In this document: one piece after another, positions 36,342-50,400 of the stretch
Numbering within the stretch: position 1 is the first letter of the stretch
Layout of the letters: the number at the start of each line of letters is the position of its first letter
Assembly: GCA_000727475.1 (NCBI GenBank)
Contig: KL647288.1
Coordinates: 9,550,055 to 9,614,054 of the forward strand
Reading direction: 5' to 3'
Length of the DNA stretch: 64,000 nucleotides
From: Sarcocystis neurona
Taxonomy: Eukaryota > Apicomplexa > Conoidasida > Eucoccidiorida > Sarcocystidae
Position numbers and translations under genes: made by a program
The notes under the pieces: model-generated
What the model saw: only the letters and a program-made list of their open reading frames with translations
What the model was told of the DNA's origin: nothing
Database searches by the model: none

Positions 36342-36763
36342 AGCTTCTACTGCCGATAATCACTTCAGAACGGTTGACAGGTGTGCGTCCTTCCAAAGGT
36401 GTATCCAGCGTTTCGATGCCGACTCCTACCATCGACGACCACGAACGTACGTAGCTGCCAAAGACCCTGTAGTGCTAGCAGCTGCTTGTTTGTTCTGCTT
36501 GCGTGGAGCTGCTGCTGCGAGTGCCGCTGGTCTTTTGCATCACGTTTGATACCGTTTCTTCTACAGTTACCGCGGCGTTCGGGCGTCGTCGTGGGGATCC
36601 CTGCTGCGCCGTCCTGACCGTAGTGTCTACCTGTAGGCACACCGACGGGTTGCTGGCGTGCTCCTGCTTCAGCTTTCACTTCTGCCGTCGCTAGTGCTCC
36701 TGCAACTCCGGGTGTTCTTTTTAAGTTGTTCAGACACACGCATCAGCGCTAAAGGGGTCGCAG

Positions 36764-37635
36764 CTAATTAACGTCGTCCCCAACTTCTATCGAAAGATCT
36801 ACATGCGGTCCTGGTACTGCGGCACATGCTGCTGGCGGTCCTGCGGCGGGTGATGCGGCTGCTGCTGCTGCGGCTGCCGCCGCTGCGGCTGCTGCGGCTG
36901 CTGGTGCTGCGGCTGCCGCCGTGGCCGTCGGTGCGGACACTGCACACTGACCACCAAGCGCTGCAGACCGCTGCGGTAGGGCATGCAGTTAGCAGATACG
37001 AGCAGGAGCCTGCTTAGGACCTTCGTTGCTGAGCCGTGGCTAGTGGCTGTAGTGGTCAGGTACACTGAAGGAAGACCTGCGTACACGTACAGCGCTGCTG
37101 TGACACTTTTCTCCCTCCGTGGACTCCTACCCGTCTGGCGTCGCACGCTAGCGGCACTCTCTGGGGCACCACGTGAAGTACTCGTGCTGCTGGCGCCCCT
37201 GATATTGGCCGGGGAACGCAGCTCAGGGCCAGTGAGTAGTCAGTCGCTTGTGGTGTGCAGCATCCCAGTGCTGCTCCTGCCGTCTCTGCTGTCGATGCTA
37301 CCGTGGCCGCCGTCGCTGCGATTGCTGCTGCGCTCAGACAGCTTTTCCTTACGTGCGAGGTGTGGCTCTACTGCTGCTAGAGTTGCAACAGCGGTGCCTG
37401 TGGACGTGAGATGCCGGCCCCAGATCGTTCGTTTGGCATGTCTCGAGGTGCGTCTGTCTACTACTAGCGGTAGCAGCTCCGCCCGCCAAGCTGCTGCACG
37501 GTCTGAAGCAGGGATCCGGTGAAGTATAAATCCACAGATTGCATGCCACACGCTGACATGACTGCGTGGCAGCGCAGCTGCAGCGCCAGCAAGCTGCACT
37601 GCGGCTACCACGATTACCGCCGCGTTCCACTGCAT
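36764..37635 (-). CDS. Candidate small Ala-rich protein with signal-like N-terminus
   Basis: Not a recognised family. Two-exon model: 37635-37353 (94 codons, donor GCA-C before GTAAGG) and 36960-36764 (acceptor GGTCTGCAG, ending TAG), both in phase, 159 residues. The start reads MQWNAAVIVVAAVQLAGAAA, which looks like a secretion signal. Exon 2 is poly-Ala, then PGPHVDLSIEVGDDVN. An alternative is that TGCAG at the ATG is an acceptor. Then an upstream frame around 38040-37880, ending WHVGE before GTCCGC, would join in phase and the hydrophobic stretch would be an internal helix. It sits 422 bp upstream of the PTGES2-like start and is divergent from VIP1. Poly-Ala frames arise easily here from GCA repeats, so this is only moderately supported. 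Confidence 0.4.
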
Positions 37636-38467
37636 GCAAGGCCTGGCTTTCTAAAAATTCGGGGTGTATGTGAACATACGAGGAGGTTCGCCTGCGTGTG
37701 AAGGCAATGGCGTTGTACCTTCTAATTGTCTCTATTCTGTCTGCAAAGTTCCGCCAAGGAGGGACTTTGATGAGCGGGCTTCTCGAAGTCGCGCGTCGTT
37801 TGCCCCTCCGGTAGCCGGCATGCAATTGTTGCCTTGATGTAACGCTGCTGCCCCGCGTCTGCAGTACAGCGGACCTCTCCAACGTGCCAATTCTGGGCGA
37901 ATTTGTTAGTTGCTGCAGCTCCTTGGTGTTTCCTCCGTGCAACTGTAGGAGACAGGCATCCATTCGCGCCGACATCTGCAGCGCCAATAGCAGACACCGT
38001 AGCGGCAGGAAGAGAAGCCTCAGAAGTAGCTGCAAAGGCAGCACCTGCAGCAGCAGGAAGGCACCCTCCACAAAGGTAGCAGCCACGTTTATTGCACCTG
38101 TGCAACGTAGACGCGACAGCAGCGCAGCGATTCCTTGATGGCAGCAGCAGCAAGACTGTCTGGGGCAGCAGGAGCAGCAGCGGGAGGAGTCGCAGGAGCA
38201 GCAGCTCTGCAACAAGACGGGTGTCAGCAGCGGATACCGGTGGCAGCTGGAGGAGGTACAAAACAGCGAAACCAATTCTGTATGTATTTCAAATACAGCA
38301 GCACCAAGCAACGCTTGTCAAACCGTGCGCCACCACTTCAGCCCTTCTGCGTTTTTCGTAGAGTCAACCATTCGCTTGAACTTATCTCTTCTGCAGTCTT
38401 GCTGGTGCGCTCCTAACACACGACCCACTTACGTGTACGGGTTGGAAGCCCTTCTGTACTCCTCAGC
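37636..38467. other. Divergent intergenic region between candidate small gene and VIP1
   Basis: 832 bp separating opposing start codons. It includes CAG/CTG-rich sequence (about 38000-38230) that keeps several frames open on both strands. No TATA box or defined promoter element stands out. Possible upstream exon of the small minus-strand gene at about 38040-37880. Confidence 0.5.
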
Positions 38468-41400
38468 ATGAAGGAGCTTGAACTGCGCTGTGGTCCGGGC
38501 AGCACCGCTGCAGCCGATGTCGGAGCAGCAGGCCTCACCGCTGACGCTGAGGAGGAGCAGGGGCATCCTTGTAATCGCGTAGTGCGTGCACCGTGTGTGA
38601 CGACGAACAGTCCAGACACAGCAGCGGCAGAGGCGCTGCCAGCAAGCCGTAGCGCAGCGCAGCAAGCAAGGGGCCCTGGGGTATTCCCGACAACAGAAAG
38701 CGCAGCAGAGGCGGCAGCACGAGACGCAGCAGAAACAGCAGCAGACAAGGCAGCAACAGACAGTGCGAACCCACCAGTGGGACGCAGTGGAGGAGAAGTG
38801 GCCGGCGGAGCCGCACCAGAGCGTGCGTCAAGTATTACAGAAGGAAAAGGAGGGCGAGGAGCGGCAGTAGCGGCAGCAGGCGTGGCAGGAATCGGGTCGC
38901 CAACTTGTGCTGCTGTCGGCGCCAAGGCAACTGTTGACGGCAGCGCCACAGCGCCACTTGCGCGTGGAGTCATGCAGAATGCCACAGGCTTCGAACCCCG
39001 CAGTTCCTCGGAAGGAGCAGCACCTGTGGCTGCAGCAGCAGCAGGGTCCCTCGCGGCAGGGACGCCGGGGAGAAGGAGCAGCAGCACGGACAGCAGCGGG
39101 AACAGCGCGTTTCTTCCCTCACGAGATGTCGCGAGTAACGGCGGCAACAGTGGAGGCGGGCTTATCAAACTCAGCATTGGGGTCTGCGCAATGAAAGTGA
39201 AAACTCATGGTTCGCCTTCTTTAACTCACAGACAGACTGGCGCACGTGTATTAAGCCTTGCATATATATATATATATACACACAGTAGCAGAAGCGTGCC
39301 TCTCCGAATGCGTTCACGTCTGTGTATGAGCGTGTGTGCGCGCGCCTGCATGCATGCGTTCGCGAATGTATGCGTGTAGGCATGTACACACATATGTACA
39401 GATGCGCACATATACGTAAAGGTGTATATATTTAGATGATGTACATATGTACATATATCTGTGTGCACGTATGTATATTTGTCTGTGCGTATGCCTGAGT
39501 GATATATGTTGTGCAGTGCATCGGTAAGTACGTGATACTCTATGCGTGTGTGCGTGTATATGTGTGTGTATGTACACATGCGTATATATGTGTGCGTGTA
39601 CAGATGTGTACGTACGTACGGTGTATACATATATATATATATATATCTATATATCTATATATATATGTCTATGTTGTCTTCTGTATCGCGCGTATGCACG
39701 TGGGGTGTGTACACTTGTATACACGCGTGCGCATGAGTAGATGCAGTGCGCGCGTGGTCGTGTGACAGGGAAACCAATGCGGGAGATTCTCTCACGGCTG
39801 GAGTGCACCAAGGAGTTCAACATTGTTATTTTCGACGAGCAGGTGAGTGCCCAGCACAGGTTCAACCAGTAGCCTCTATTCCGTCCGCCTCTCTTCTCCC
39901 CACGTCCCAGTGCTTTGTCTGCGGGCCTCCAGATACACATGAGAAGAAGCAGACGTCATAGTGAGAAGTGTACCCTTGCGGATGTCTGCGCCTCTTCCCG
40001 CGTCGATCTGTGTAACATACACGTCTGCACGTGTAGACGCCTACGTATATCTCTATAGAGAGCTGTGTGCTTTCCTGACTTGTGTGCTCGCTGACGCGCA
40101 GATATGTATCCTTATACCGACCCAGAAAAGTGCGCGCGGGCTCCGTGTACGCATGCGCCATCCCCTTCCACTCGTGCGTATCCGGTGCGACCTGTACGCT
40201 TGTGCTTCCTCATGTGTACCGCTGGTGCAGCAACACGCCTCTGTCAGCCCGTCGTCGTAGGTTAAATTACGTGCAGGCTGACGCTGGCCGCGGACATCGC
40301 AGCAGACACGTTGGCGTCCGTGAGCGAGCGGCTGTCGGATCGCTTCCGCATAGACAGTCGACACACGTGAGTGCCTCAGCGTAAATGCCGGGCCTAGCGT
40401 TTCTTCTTCGAAAGCGTCTGCATGCGTGCGTGCTTGAGTGGCTGCGCTGAGAGGCCTTCATGCCTGTGCGGTCGGTGGCGCACCAGCAAGTGTGGCTGCG
40501 GCTGCTGCAGCAGTGAGGCGCGGTCGCCGCTGCGTTCGTGCTGCTTTACAGAAAATTCTCGAGGAGGACATTACAGCGTGGCCGCGGGTGGACTGTCTGA
40601 TTGCCTTCTATTCCACGGGTTTTCCCCTGAGGAAGGCGATTCAATACGTGAAGCGCGTCAAGCCCATCCTGCTGAATGATTTGGAGCAGCAGCTCGTCAT
40701 TCGCGACCGCGTGCTCGTCTACGAGCAGCTGCGTGTACGTCAACCTCTCTGTGGTGGTGTACATACACCCTGCTGCCGACTTTTGTCCAGCGACTCCTCC
40801 GTGCTGCGTAACGGATGGTCGAGGCGGCTGTGCATACACCTCCTACCTGCTATTTCAGCAGTTGTCTTTAGATTGTCGCTTTCGGTGTGATGCCCTCCCA
40901 GTATCTCATTGTTCGACGTGTGGACACGAACTTCAGCTGGCCACTTCCCTGGAGTGTATCCACGCCCTGGTTCGCGCCTTGCTGTACGTACACCCACCCG
41001 GTGTGCACGTACACTTCGTGTGGCGCGTGCCTCCACGCACAGAGATATCGCGAGCGTGCGGTGACGTCCGCGGGCCAGCGTAATTCTGTTTGTTTGCGTG
41101 AGGTTGCGGGCTGTGGTTTGTGTCGTTTCCTTGAGGTTTGCGTCAGGTCCACATGTGCATCTCAAGCATTTCCTGCTGCGTCCCTGCGTGCTGCTGTTGA
41201 TGCCGCGCGACTCTGCGTCCCTGTGCGAGCTGAAAAATTGAGGGTCCTCCTGTTCCATAGCGTCCGACCGTACGGACGCCCGCTTTACTTTCCAGAGAGA
41301 GTCTAGGTCGCTGATTTTTCTTTGAATCTATGCTGCACTTGTTGCTGCGTTGGTGTCTCTCCCCTTCACAGCTTTGGCCCTGCGGTAGGGATTCAACCTT

Positions 41401-44400
41401 TCTTAATCTTTTGGCCTCCCACTGCTGCTGGCGTCGTACAGACAGTTCTGCATTCATGTTGCGAGCGGCTCTGACCGTCGCCGCGACGTGGTGGTGCGTG
41501 CCACTGATGTGACGCCGCCTGCGTTGACTGCAGAAACACGGGATCCCCCACCCGCCGTACGTTGTGGTAGACCACCAGCGTGTGGCTCGCGGTGAGGAGC
41601 ACTACGAGGAGGGCTACGACTTTATCGTATTCAGAGACAAGCGGCTCAACAAACCATTCATAGAAAAGCCACGGGAGGCGGACAATCACGACAACTGGAT
41701 CTACTACCCTAAAAATGCTGGTACGGTGCGCGGCTGCACGTGCGGCGATAGGAAGTCTTGCGTTTGCGCATGCGTGCATGCGTAGAGCTGCGGGGACGAG
41801 GGTGTGCGTGTGTGGTTGAGGACCCGCGTCACGCCACCGCCCAGAAGTGAAGGAAGCCGCGCGGTCGCACGTGCGGCGGGGACTTCGGAGAGGCAGCGCA
41901 GAAGTGAGGGAGGGCAATGCGTCCTGGTGGGTCACACCGAAGCACTTGCCGGGCTGCGTTGACTGGGAGCAGTGCCTCGTGCGTGTGAGGCCCCGAAGGC
42001 AAGCAGTAAGGAAGGCATCGTTATGCCTTGTTGACGAAAAGCCGGTCGTGCGGCGCTCTGCGCGAGAGGCGAGGCGGGCGCGTACCTGCAGCACTGCACG
42101 AGAGGCGGCCCACGACTTACACGTCTTTCTCTAGATTTTTGTACGCGCGCGTATAGGGGTATACACATCGTGTACACGCACATTTGCAGAATTAAGCTCC
42201 GTTCTGCCATGTGCTTCAGTTTCTACGCATATGACACACCGTCAGAAACCTATGTCTGTCTTCCTATTTCTCCTTATATATGTGTCCCGTACGTGGCCAG
42301 CGATGCATCTGCTGTAGCTGTCCTCCACTACACGTTTATATACGTATGTGTATAGGCCCATATATATATATATATAGGGTTTGTGGTCGACACGCGGTGG
42401 CTGGCAGGAGGCAGGGCAGGCGTGCATGGAAGAATTATGGACTCGGTTGCATAGAGGTGGGCCAGCTGCAGGAAAGGTGCTTCGAAGCACGTGGTCTGGG
42501 GAGCGTCCAGTCACAGAGGAGAGAGCCGTACATACTGACAGACTCCGTGGTGTAGAGAGATTCGCGGCAGCGACAGCTCAGCAGCAGGAGAGGTGTAGCG
42601 TGTACGGAAGCCCAGAAAGACAAACTGCAGCAGAGACAGAGCTCCCGACCGATCCCGCGTTTGTGGCGTCTTGCTGGCACGCGCACAGGCTCTGTACAGC
42701 AGGTTTTGTTGCTGTTTAGACGTGGAGATTGGGCTCCATGCTAGGTTACGCAGCAGTTGACTGCGCCGACGCGCCGCCGTGGAGAGGGCTGGTGAAGCGG
42801 GTGCCGTAGAAAATTACCAGATGCCAGTACATAACCGTTCACTGCCGTACCCTATCCCCGTGCTGCGTTGATGATAATTGCCACGCACAAGTCCACAGCT
42901 GGTACCTACCGCGCCCAGCCCCGCCTGCTGCTATCAACGGTCATGCCTGCCCGCCGTGCTGCGGAGCTGTTAACTTCAGTGCGCTGACCCGCGCGCGCTC
43001 TGGTTTATACAAGACGTGCGTCGCACAGGTGGTGTTGTCTTTTTACTCCCACGTCGCGCGTCAGATGCTTTGCTGCTGCTCTCTTCGTCAGTGTGATTCT
43101 CACCCTAGGTGTTGCTGCTTTCCCCGCGGGGTTCTGCTATTCTTGCGCGTACTCTGCGGCAGCAGCTGCATTTGTTGCAGCAGGCGGCCGTTGCTCTTGC
43201 AGTCCCGTGATGCTGGTGTGTCGGTAAATGCTGCTGTTAGCTGTTTCCTTGTGGATATGCGCCGGTGTGTTCAGGGGGAGGCTGTAAGAAGCTGTATCGG
43301 AAGCAGCAGAACAGCAGCAGCTCGTATTGCCCCGACGTACACACCGTGCGCAAAGCAGGCACATACATTTACGAGGAATTTCTCTCGACGTTTGGCACTG
43401 ACGTAAAGGTATCCAAAACACCCTTGCGTCGGCGTCCGTTGCCATGGGGCAACCCGCCGTCCTCCTGCTCTGCTGCTCTGTCTCTGTACGTGTTGCTATC
43501 CCGCCCACTAGAAGCCGACCCACCTGCTTGTGCACGGGTACTGCCGCTCAGACTAAGAACCAGGTTACGGTCAAGGTGCTCGAAGATCAGCCGACTTTTG
43601 TTGCATGTGCCTCCGGTAACGTTCCTGCTGTTCGCCGGCTGACTCTAGTGGGTGTGTCGCTACTGGATGTACCGATGCACCTGCGCCAGCTCCTGCTGCG
43701 GCCGCACGCAGGCTTCTGCTGCTGTCGCTGCTGCTTGCAGGTTTACACTGTTGGGCCTCTGTTTGCCCACGCAGAGGCGCGCAAGAGCCCCAGCGTGGAC
43801 GGCGTCGTGTGCCGCTCTGCCGATGGCAAAGAAATCCGGTACCCTGTGATCCTGACGGAACAGGAAAAGTGGATCGCGTACAAGTTGGTGCGGGCGTTTC
43901 AGCAGATCATATGTGGGTAAGCATTTTATTTATCACGAGCGGGGCTGCTACTACGTGCAGGAGGTGAGCGCGCGAGAATTCACGTTTGCTGCTCTTTCTA
44001 CGGTCGTGCCGCTGCGGTTAGTGGGTCCAGGGCTGTCGCCGCGGCTGCGATATGCAACTCGTGCATGCGGCGAGGTTCCTGCTGCGGAGTTGTCGTGGCT
44101 GCTGCAGTTACTGCGGTAACTCATGGGGCGACGTCTGCTGCTCGTGGGAGAGCAGTCATATGTGTAACTGCTCAGCTGGCAGTTGGTTGTGTGCGCTTCT
44201 TCGCTGCTGGCATCGTGGGGATTGTTGTGCTATATGGAGTAGTGGTCTCCCGCAGTGGAAGCGACGTTGCCGGCGTCCTGCAGCAGGGCCCTCTGGCGTT
44301 TGTTTCGCCAACTTTGAGAAGTTAGTAGCTTCTGCTGTGTCGGTGTTATTAAGGATGGGTTCTGCTGGGGTGGTGCTTGTACAAGTGGTTTTTCGACACT

Positions 44401-47400
44401 TGGTTGTTCTCCTGTTGTTGGTATACAGTGCGGTTGGACGTATGGCAGTGTGGTGACTGTCTGTTCTCTTTGTTGTAGTGTTGCCACTGCGTCTATCCAC
44501 GCAGCCGGTGCTGCAGGGGCGATGCAGATGGGTTCTTGCACAGCAGCTGTTCTGCTGCTGCATGTGTTGTGCGCTGCCGTTCACTACGCCGCTGCTTCTG
44601 CATGTGGTGACCCTGTTACCGCTGACGCCTCTGCTGCTGACGCACACTTGCGGCTGTCGGCCTTGCTGCAGTGTGCTGCTGGTTGCTGTCGGGTGCAATT
44701 GCTGCTGTGCTGCTGCCGCAGCTTTGATATCCTCCGTACATCGAAGGGTCCCTTCGTATGTGATGTCAATGGGTTCTCCTTTGTTAAAGGGAATTATAAG
44801 TACTACGAAGACTGCGCGAATATTCTACGATTGTTCTTCATAAAGAAGAGTATTGAGAGATGGTCAGCATTTGGCGTTCCTCCGCATATCAGTGTCAATG
44901 ACAGCAGCAACCTTCCGGTGCATGCGCCTGTGCGCGCTGCGCTGCTGGGGCTTGCTGGCAGCAGCGGCAGCGAGAGCAGCACCAACGCCCAGCAGCAGGG
45001 TGCAGCTGGAACAGAGGCAGCCGGGAGTTCGCAGCAGCAGCAGCCCTCTCCACACGTCGTGCTGCAGCAGCTGCTGCACGCACGCAATCACTACCGCAAA
45101 ATCAAGCAGCAGCAACTCTTGGATGCGCAGAAGCAGCCTGATGTCCACGTCACCGGAACCGGGGCTTCCCAGCTGCTCCTGCAGCAGCAGTATGCTCCTG
45201 CGGCGGACACGTGTGGGGCTCCTACTCCGCCGAACGGTGCTGCAACGGCAGGATCAGTCGCAGTCGAAAGCGAATCCGCGAGAGTCTCAGTAGCAGGTGC
45301 ACGTCACGGAGAGGCGGAAGCAACAGCGGGAGCAGGGAGAACATCTCGTGAAGCAACAGGTGGAACAACGGGTGCAACAGCAGCAACAGAAGCAGCAGAG
45401 AAAGGTGACCCCGCTGCAGAAAAACGGCAGGATGAGAAGGAGCAGCCCGCAAAGGTGAAGGCGCCGCCTGCGTTTCCTCAAGGTGATGCTGCGTTGTCTA
45501 CTGGTGTAGAAAGAGGGAAACAGGAAAGGAACAGCAACACTGCAGCAGCTGAGGGTCTCTGTGCTGGTGCTTTTTGTACGTCTTCGAGCGCGCCACACGG
45601 TCGAGTAGAAGGTACCGCCGCAGCCCCAGGCCTTTCTTCTGCCGAATCCGAGATGCATGCCCATCCGCGTGATCAGAAGGCCCCGCAGCCGCCGCAGGAG
45701 CAGCCGCAGCTGCTGTTGCTGTCTACACAGCAGCCTGCGGAGTACTTCTCAGAGCGGCACTCGGGGCAGCAGGAACAGCAGAACGTGCCGCAGGCAGCTG
45801 CTCAACCGATGATCCTGCCGCTGCGTCAGGTCTCGCAACAGCCTCAACAACAGCCACAGCCGTCCTCACAACGGCGACAGGTTTCCGGAGAAGGCAACGT
45901 GGTGGTGGGCAGCGACTTCCCGTTGCGGTTCGGGCAGACGGGACAGGAGGACGAAGAAAGCGGCGACGACGACGAGGAGCTGCGGACCGTGGTGGTGGTG
46001 ATGCGGCACGGAGACAGGAAACCGAAGCAGAAGCTGAAGTTCTCTACAGAGCAGCCACTCATACTGGAATACTTTGCAGAGGAAGACCGCAGCCCACGCA
46101 AGGAGGTGAAGCTCAAGAGTCCTGAAGAGCTGCGGGACCTCCTAGAGAGAAACACCGACGTTATAACCTCGCTGGTACGGAAACTATCGACACTCAAATG
46201 CGTCCCATACATGTCGATATACGTGTACGAATAGGGGAAGAGAGAAATAGAGTAACTTGTTTTTCCGTATGACCTTCGGCCTCCCGGTGTGTAGGTGTAC
46301 CCTTCGTGAACGTCCTGAGGCCAGAATAGTGGTTGAACCTTCTGGCGCCGCCTAGCTTGGTGCATGCAGAATCGAGGAGATGAGCGTGGAGACGTGCAGC
46401 GTTACGCAGTGTCTCTCTTCCGGCATCTGGCGGCTACAGACACGCCCAGGGACTATATCCATGTATGCCGCCATGCTCGGAGACGAGACGGCGCGGTGCT
46501 TCACACGTATTTGCGCGTGCGCACGTATGTGCGAAGGAGGGTCCTTGAACTCGACTTCTGCTTCGGAACAAGCCTACGTGGCGCCAGCACGTGCGCTACC
46601 GCGGCGTAGACTGCTGTTGCTACTGCTACTCGTGTGCGTACGCTCTGTTTTTCCGGCTATTTCTTGTGTTCCGTGTGCGCGTGCGGGGTGGGGCTGCTAT
46701 CTTCCCGTCGCAGCGTCTGCTGCCGAAGCTGCTGGGGTGACTTTGCGTGTGGGTTGTCCCTGCAGAGTGCGCTTCTGCACAGATGCCTTACAGTGGAAGT
46801 CGGACAGGCTTGTCTGCGTGCAGCTGATGGTCTGCGGGTGCGGGTGCTGGTTTTTTTCTATAGGGCAAAAAGATGGCGTCCATGTTAGCGGAGAAGAAAG
46901 TGTTGGAGGAGAAGGTAGCTAGTATAGCAGCAGCAGCAACAGAAGCGCGCGCAGCCGTGGCCGCAGCAAATCCAGAAATGAGCCTTTCCCCCCTTGTTGC
47001 CCTTTCCACGCCCGGTCCTGCAGTGGGAGAGGACAGCAGCGATGCAGCAGAACGGGCTTCCGTTGCATCGGCTCCTCCCTTTCTCTCTGGCTCCCCTCCC
47101 TCTGATGCTCCTGCCGCTGCAGCGGCTTCCCTCGGTGCGTCTTCTGCGGCTCAGCTGCTACAGGAAGAGTGCGCGGAGGCCGTGGAGGAAGGTGCAGGCG
47201 GCTTGGCGGAGTCTGCGTCTGCTGACGCGGCGGCGGTAGCTGCTGCCGTCAGCATTGGCTCGTCTGCTGCAGCGGTAGTAGATACTGCTCGTCCCACCCA
47301 GATCTCTGCAGTCCCTCCTCTTGCGTATGCTCCACGTGTCACCGCCGCGCCTGCTGTTGCGTCTGCGGTTCTCTCTGATCCAGAAGGGGTGCTTTCTAGC

Positions 47401-50400
47401 CGAGTCGAGCCGGCTCTCGGTGACGCAGCAGCGTCACAGACAGCAGCTGGGGCATTAGCAGAAAGAGGCAGAGAAACAGACACTGCGGGGATTCATGCCT
47501 CTGCAGAAAAGCGTCTGCTCGAAGTGTGCTCTGCATGCCTCTCAGCAGGCGAAACGTTTGGTGGGGAAATCCTCCACACGAGTGCCACCTGCAGCAACAG
47601 CAGCAGGAGCAGCAGGGCTGCAGTGGAAGCGCTGAGGGCTGCCGAAACAGCAGCTGCGGCCGCAGCGCTCCAGCTGGAGAAGCACGAGGCATGCATAGGC
47701 CGTCTGCAGAAGGAAATTTCAAATCACAAGCAGCTGCAGAAGGTTTTGCTGCAAGGGGATGGCTTTGCTGGAATTAATCGTAAAATCCAGCTCAAGCCGA
47801 TAGACTGGCACGAGCCGTCGCCGTTAAGCAGCAGTCACTCTATCAGCAGCGGCACCTACAGCAGCAGCAGTAGATCTGTGAGCAGCAGCCAGGTTGAAGA
47901 AACCTCTGCAGGCGGCGGCGCCGGACGCGGAGAGACAGCGGCGCCGGAGGACTCTGGAGATTGTAACGCGCCAGCGCTGGGCGTGAACGCCCTCGTTCCG
48001 CAGCAGCAGCAACAGCAGAAGCAAACGCAGGCTACCAGTCGACCCTGTGGAGGGGGGATAGGAGGGGCAGGGAGGGGAAGTCGAGCCAGCAGTACCGCCG
48101 AGCTTACTTCAGCGATGTCCGGAGCGGTTTCACCTGCGCTTCCGGAGAAAGAATGTGCAACTGCAAAATTTGAAGCTGGAGTGGTAGCAGCAGCGGTGAC
48201 GCCGTCTGCTAGTGCCGTACACAAGGCGGAGCCGTTCCGCGCTGGTTCACGAGAAACGGTGCCCGCTTCCGCCTCAACGGCAACGCCCACGTGTGCAGCA
48301 GCACACATGCCCGAGACAGTAACGACTGCAGTGCCAGCAGCTAAAACAGCTGCGACAGGCAGGACGCCCTCAGGAGGAGCGGTGACAGCGGCGACAGCAG
48401 CGCCCGCACCTGCAGCGCCGACAGCAGGAACGGGCACAGGGGCTGCAGCAGCAGTGAGAGGAGGTGTTGCCGCCGCTGCTGTGCCTTCTGGGGGAGCGGC
48501 AGCCGGGCTGGCCGGAGGTTCGTACCTCCCTTCTGCTGCTGCTGCTAGCGTGAGTTGCGCAGTTGCTGCGGCTGCAGCACCTGCTGCTGTTTCTGCCGCA
48601 GCCCTTCGAGTGCGACGATGTACCGTCGTGGCCAAGTGGGGTGGTGAACTCACTGGAATTGGACGCAAACAGGCAGAGAATTTGGGCAAGGAGTTCCGCT
48701 ACAAGCTTTACCCCGGTATTCGTCTTTTTCACGGCCTTGTGAACTTCTGCGTGTCATTCTTTCATGTACAGGCATGCACGCATACATATACACACATGTG
48801 CAGAGGTGTGCTACTACGTGTGGAGGTGCACAACACTGAGACGGCACAAGAGGAATGCAAGGACCGCGATGTTACCTACTTGCTCCGCACGAGGCACGTG
48901 CTCACAAGACGACCGTCTTCCCCCGTTGCGCAAGTGCACGCGTCCCTGCGTCTCCGTCTCTTACAAGATGATTTGTGTGTGGTCTTTTCCATGTGGATAT
49001 ATACCACGGTATGTACATTATACGTCCCCCGCATGTATCACCATATACGTCCGTGTGTATACATGAGCGGTTTCGCGTAGCGTGTTGCTTCCTGCAGCGG
49101 TACGAGAGATTATCAACTGCGCACGCGTGATGTGGACTGTGTCGTCTACACCTGCTGTCGAGGATGTCAATTTCCCGCTCCTGGTTCTGCGGAGCTTTTC
49201 CTGGCCGTCGCTGCGTTGATGTTTCTTTGCCTCCCTGCTGCGTCGGCTCTGCATGCGTTCCCAGGCGACAGTGCAGGACTGCTGCGGCTGCACTCGACGT
49301 TCCGCCATGACTTCAAAATCTACACCAGCGATGAGGGCAGGTAAAAGAAAAGGCCAGTCCTGCGTGCAAATTACAATGTACAGAAGACCACGTGCACAGG
49401 AAGTACGTGTGTACGTATGTGTGCCTTCATACGTGTACATAAGTACAGACGTCTGAAGCAGTCTGCGTGCAGGCAGAGCCGTATATGCACATATACCTAT
49501 CTATATATTTGCTCATACGTATAAATATACGTATGCACATTTCTCTGCCTCTCTCTCTCTCTACATATATATACTTGAGTGTATCTAATTGTCTGTTTAT
49601 CTGCCTATCTATCCGTATCTGTGTATCTATCTATATCTATCTATCTATCTATATCTATATATATATATGTATTAGGTGTACATCCGTATGGTAATCTCTG
49701 CATGGAAAAGCGTAGTCGGATGCGTGGAGACGGAGTATCAAGCTGGAGCTCGCTGCGCACAGGATCAGAACCTCGACGACTGCACTGCAGGGTTCGCAGG
49801 TGTCCCTCTTATCGAAGACATACCACGTCGACAGAGTATTCTAGAAAGCAGGCAACGAAGAAGACAGACTCACGACGCATGCCAAGCGGGCAGCTCAAGG
49901 AAGGCTTTTCTCTCGCGTGCACACCTGCACTCTCAGGCCGACTCTTGCACGAATTAGTGGGGAGCTGACTTTCTGCGATGGGCCCCCGCAGCCTGTCTGT
50001 CTCCGTGCGTGCCGCCGCTTCTTCATGCGCGTCGACCGCTCTCTACGCCGGGGCTCTCTTGTCTTCACATACATACTGCTGTGCGTCCTTACACGTCTTT
50101 GGCGTGCGTATGTCGCCGCACGTTTTCATGGATACTTTGGCTCGAGTGCCTTGATTATCTTGCCGGCGCCGGCTGCCTAGCTATCTTCAGCTTTGTGCGC
50201 ACGTTTCCTGTGGCCGGTACTCGCTCGTACTTGGGAGCATAGCCGTAAACATTTGCAGGTGTGTCTCCTCTGCTCAGCTACGCATATATTTCCCATGTGT
50301 GTGCGCGACGGTCTCGTGAGTATTTCGTATCCGTTTGTGTGTCTGCGTGCGTCTCTCCCTTTTGAGCGCTTACTGAAGCTGCGCGTGGATGCCTGTCAGG

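Noticed and set aside
37349..38311. A 320-codon minus-strand open frame upstream of VIP1
   Set aside because: Its Cys/Leu/Ser runs are the off-frame reading of CAG repeats. A different frame in the same place has a signal-like start and proper splice sites.
43029..44456. Cys/Leu-rich plus-strand frames around the VIP1 kinase exons
   Set aside because: They are alternate-frame readings through intron sequence; the true exons 43275-43408 and 43741-43916 match PPIP5K motifs.
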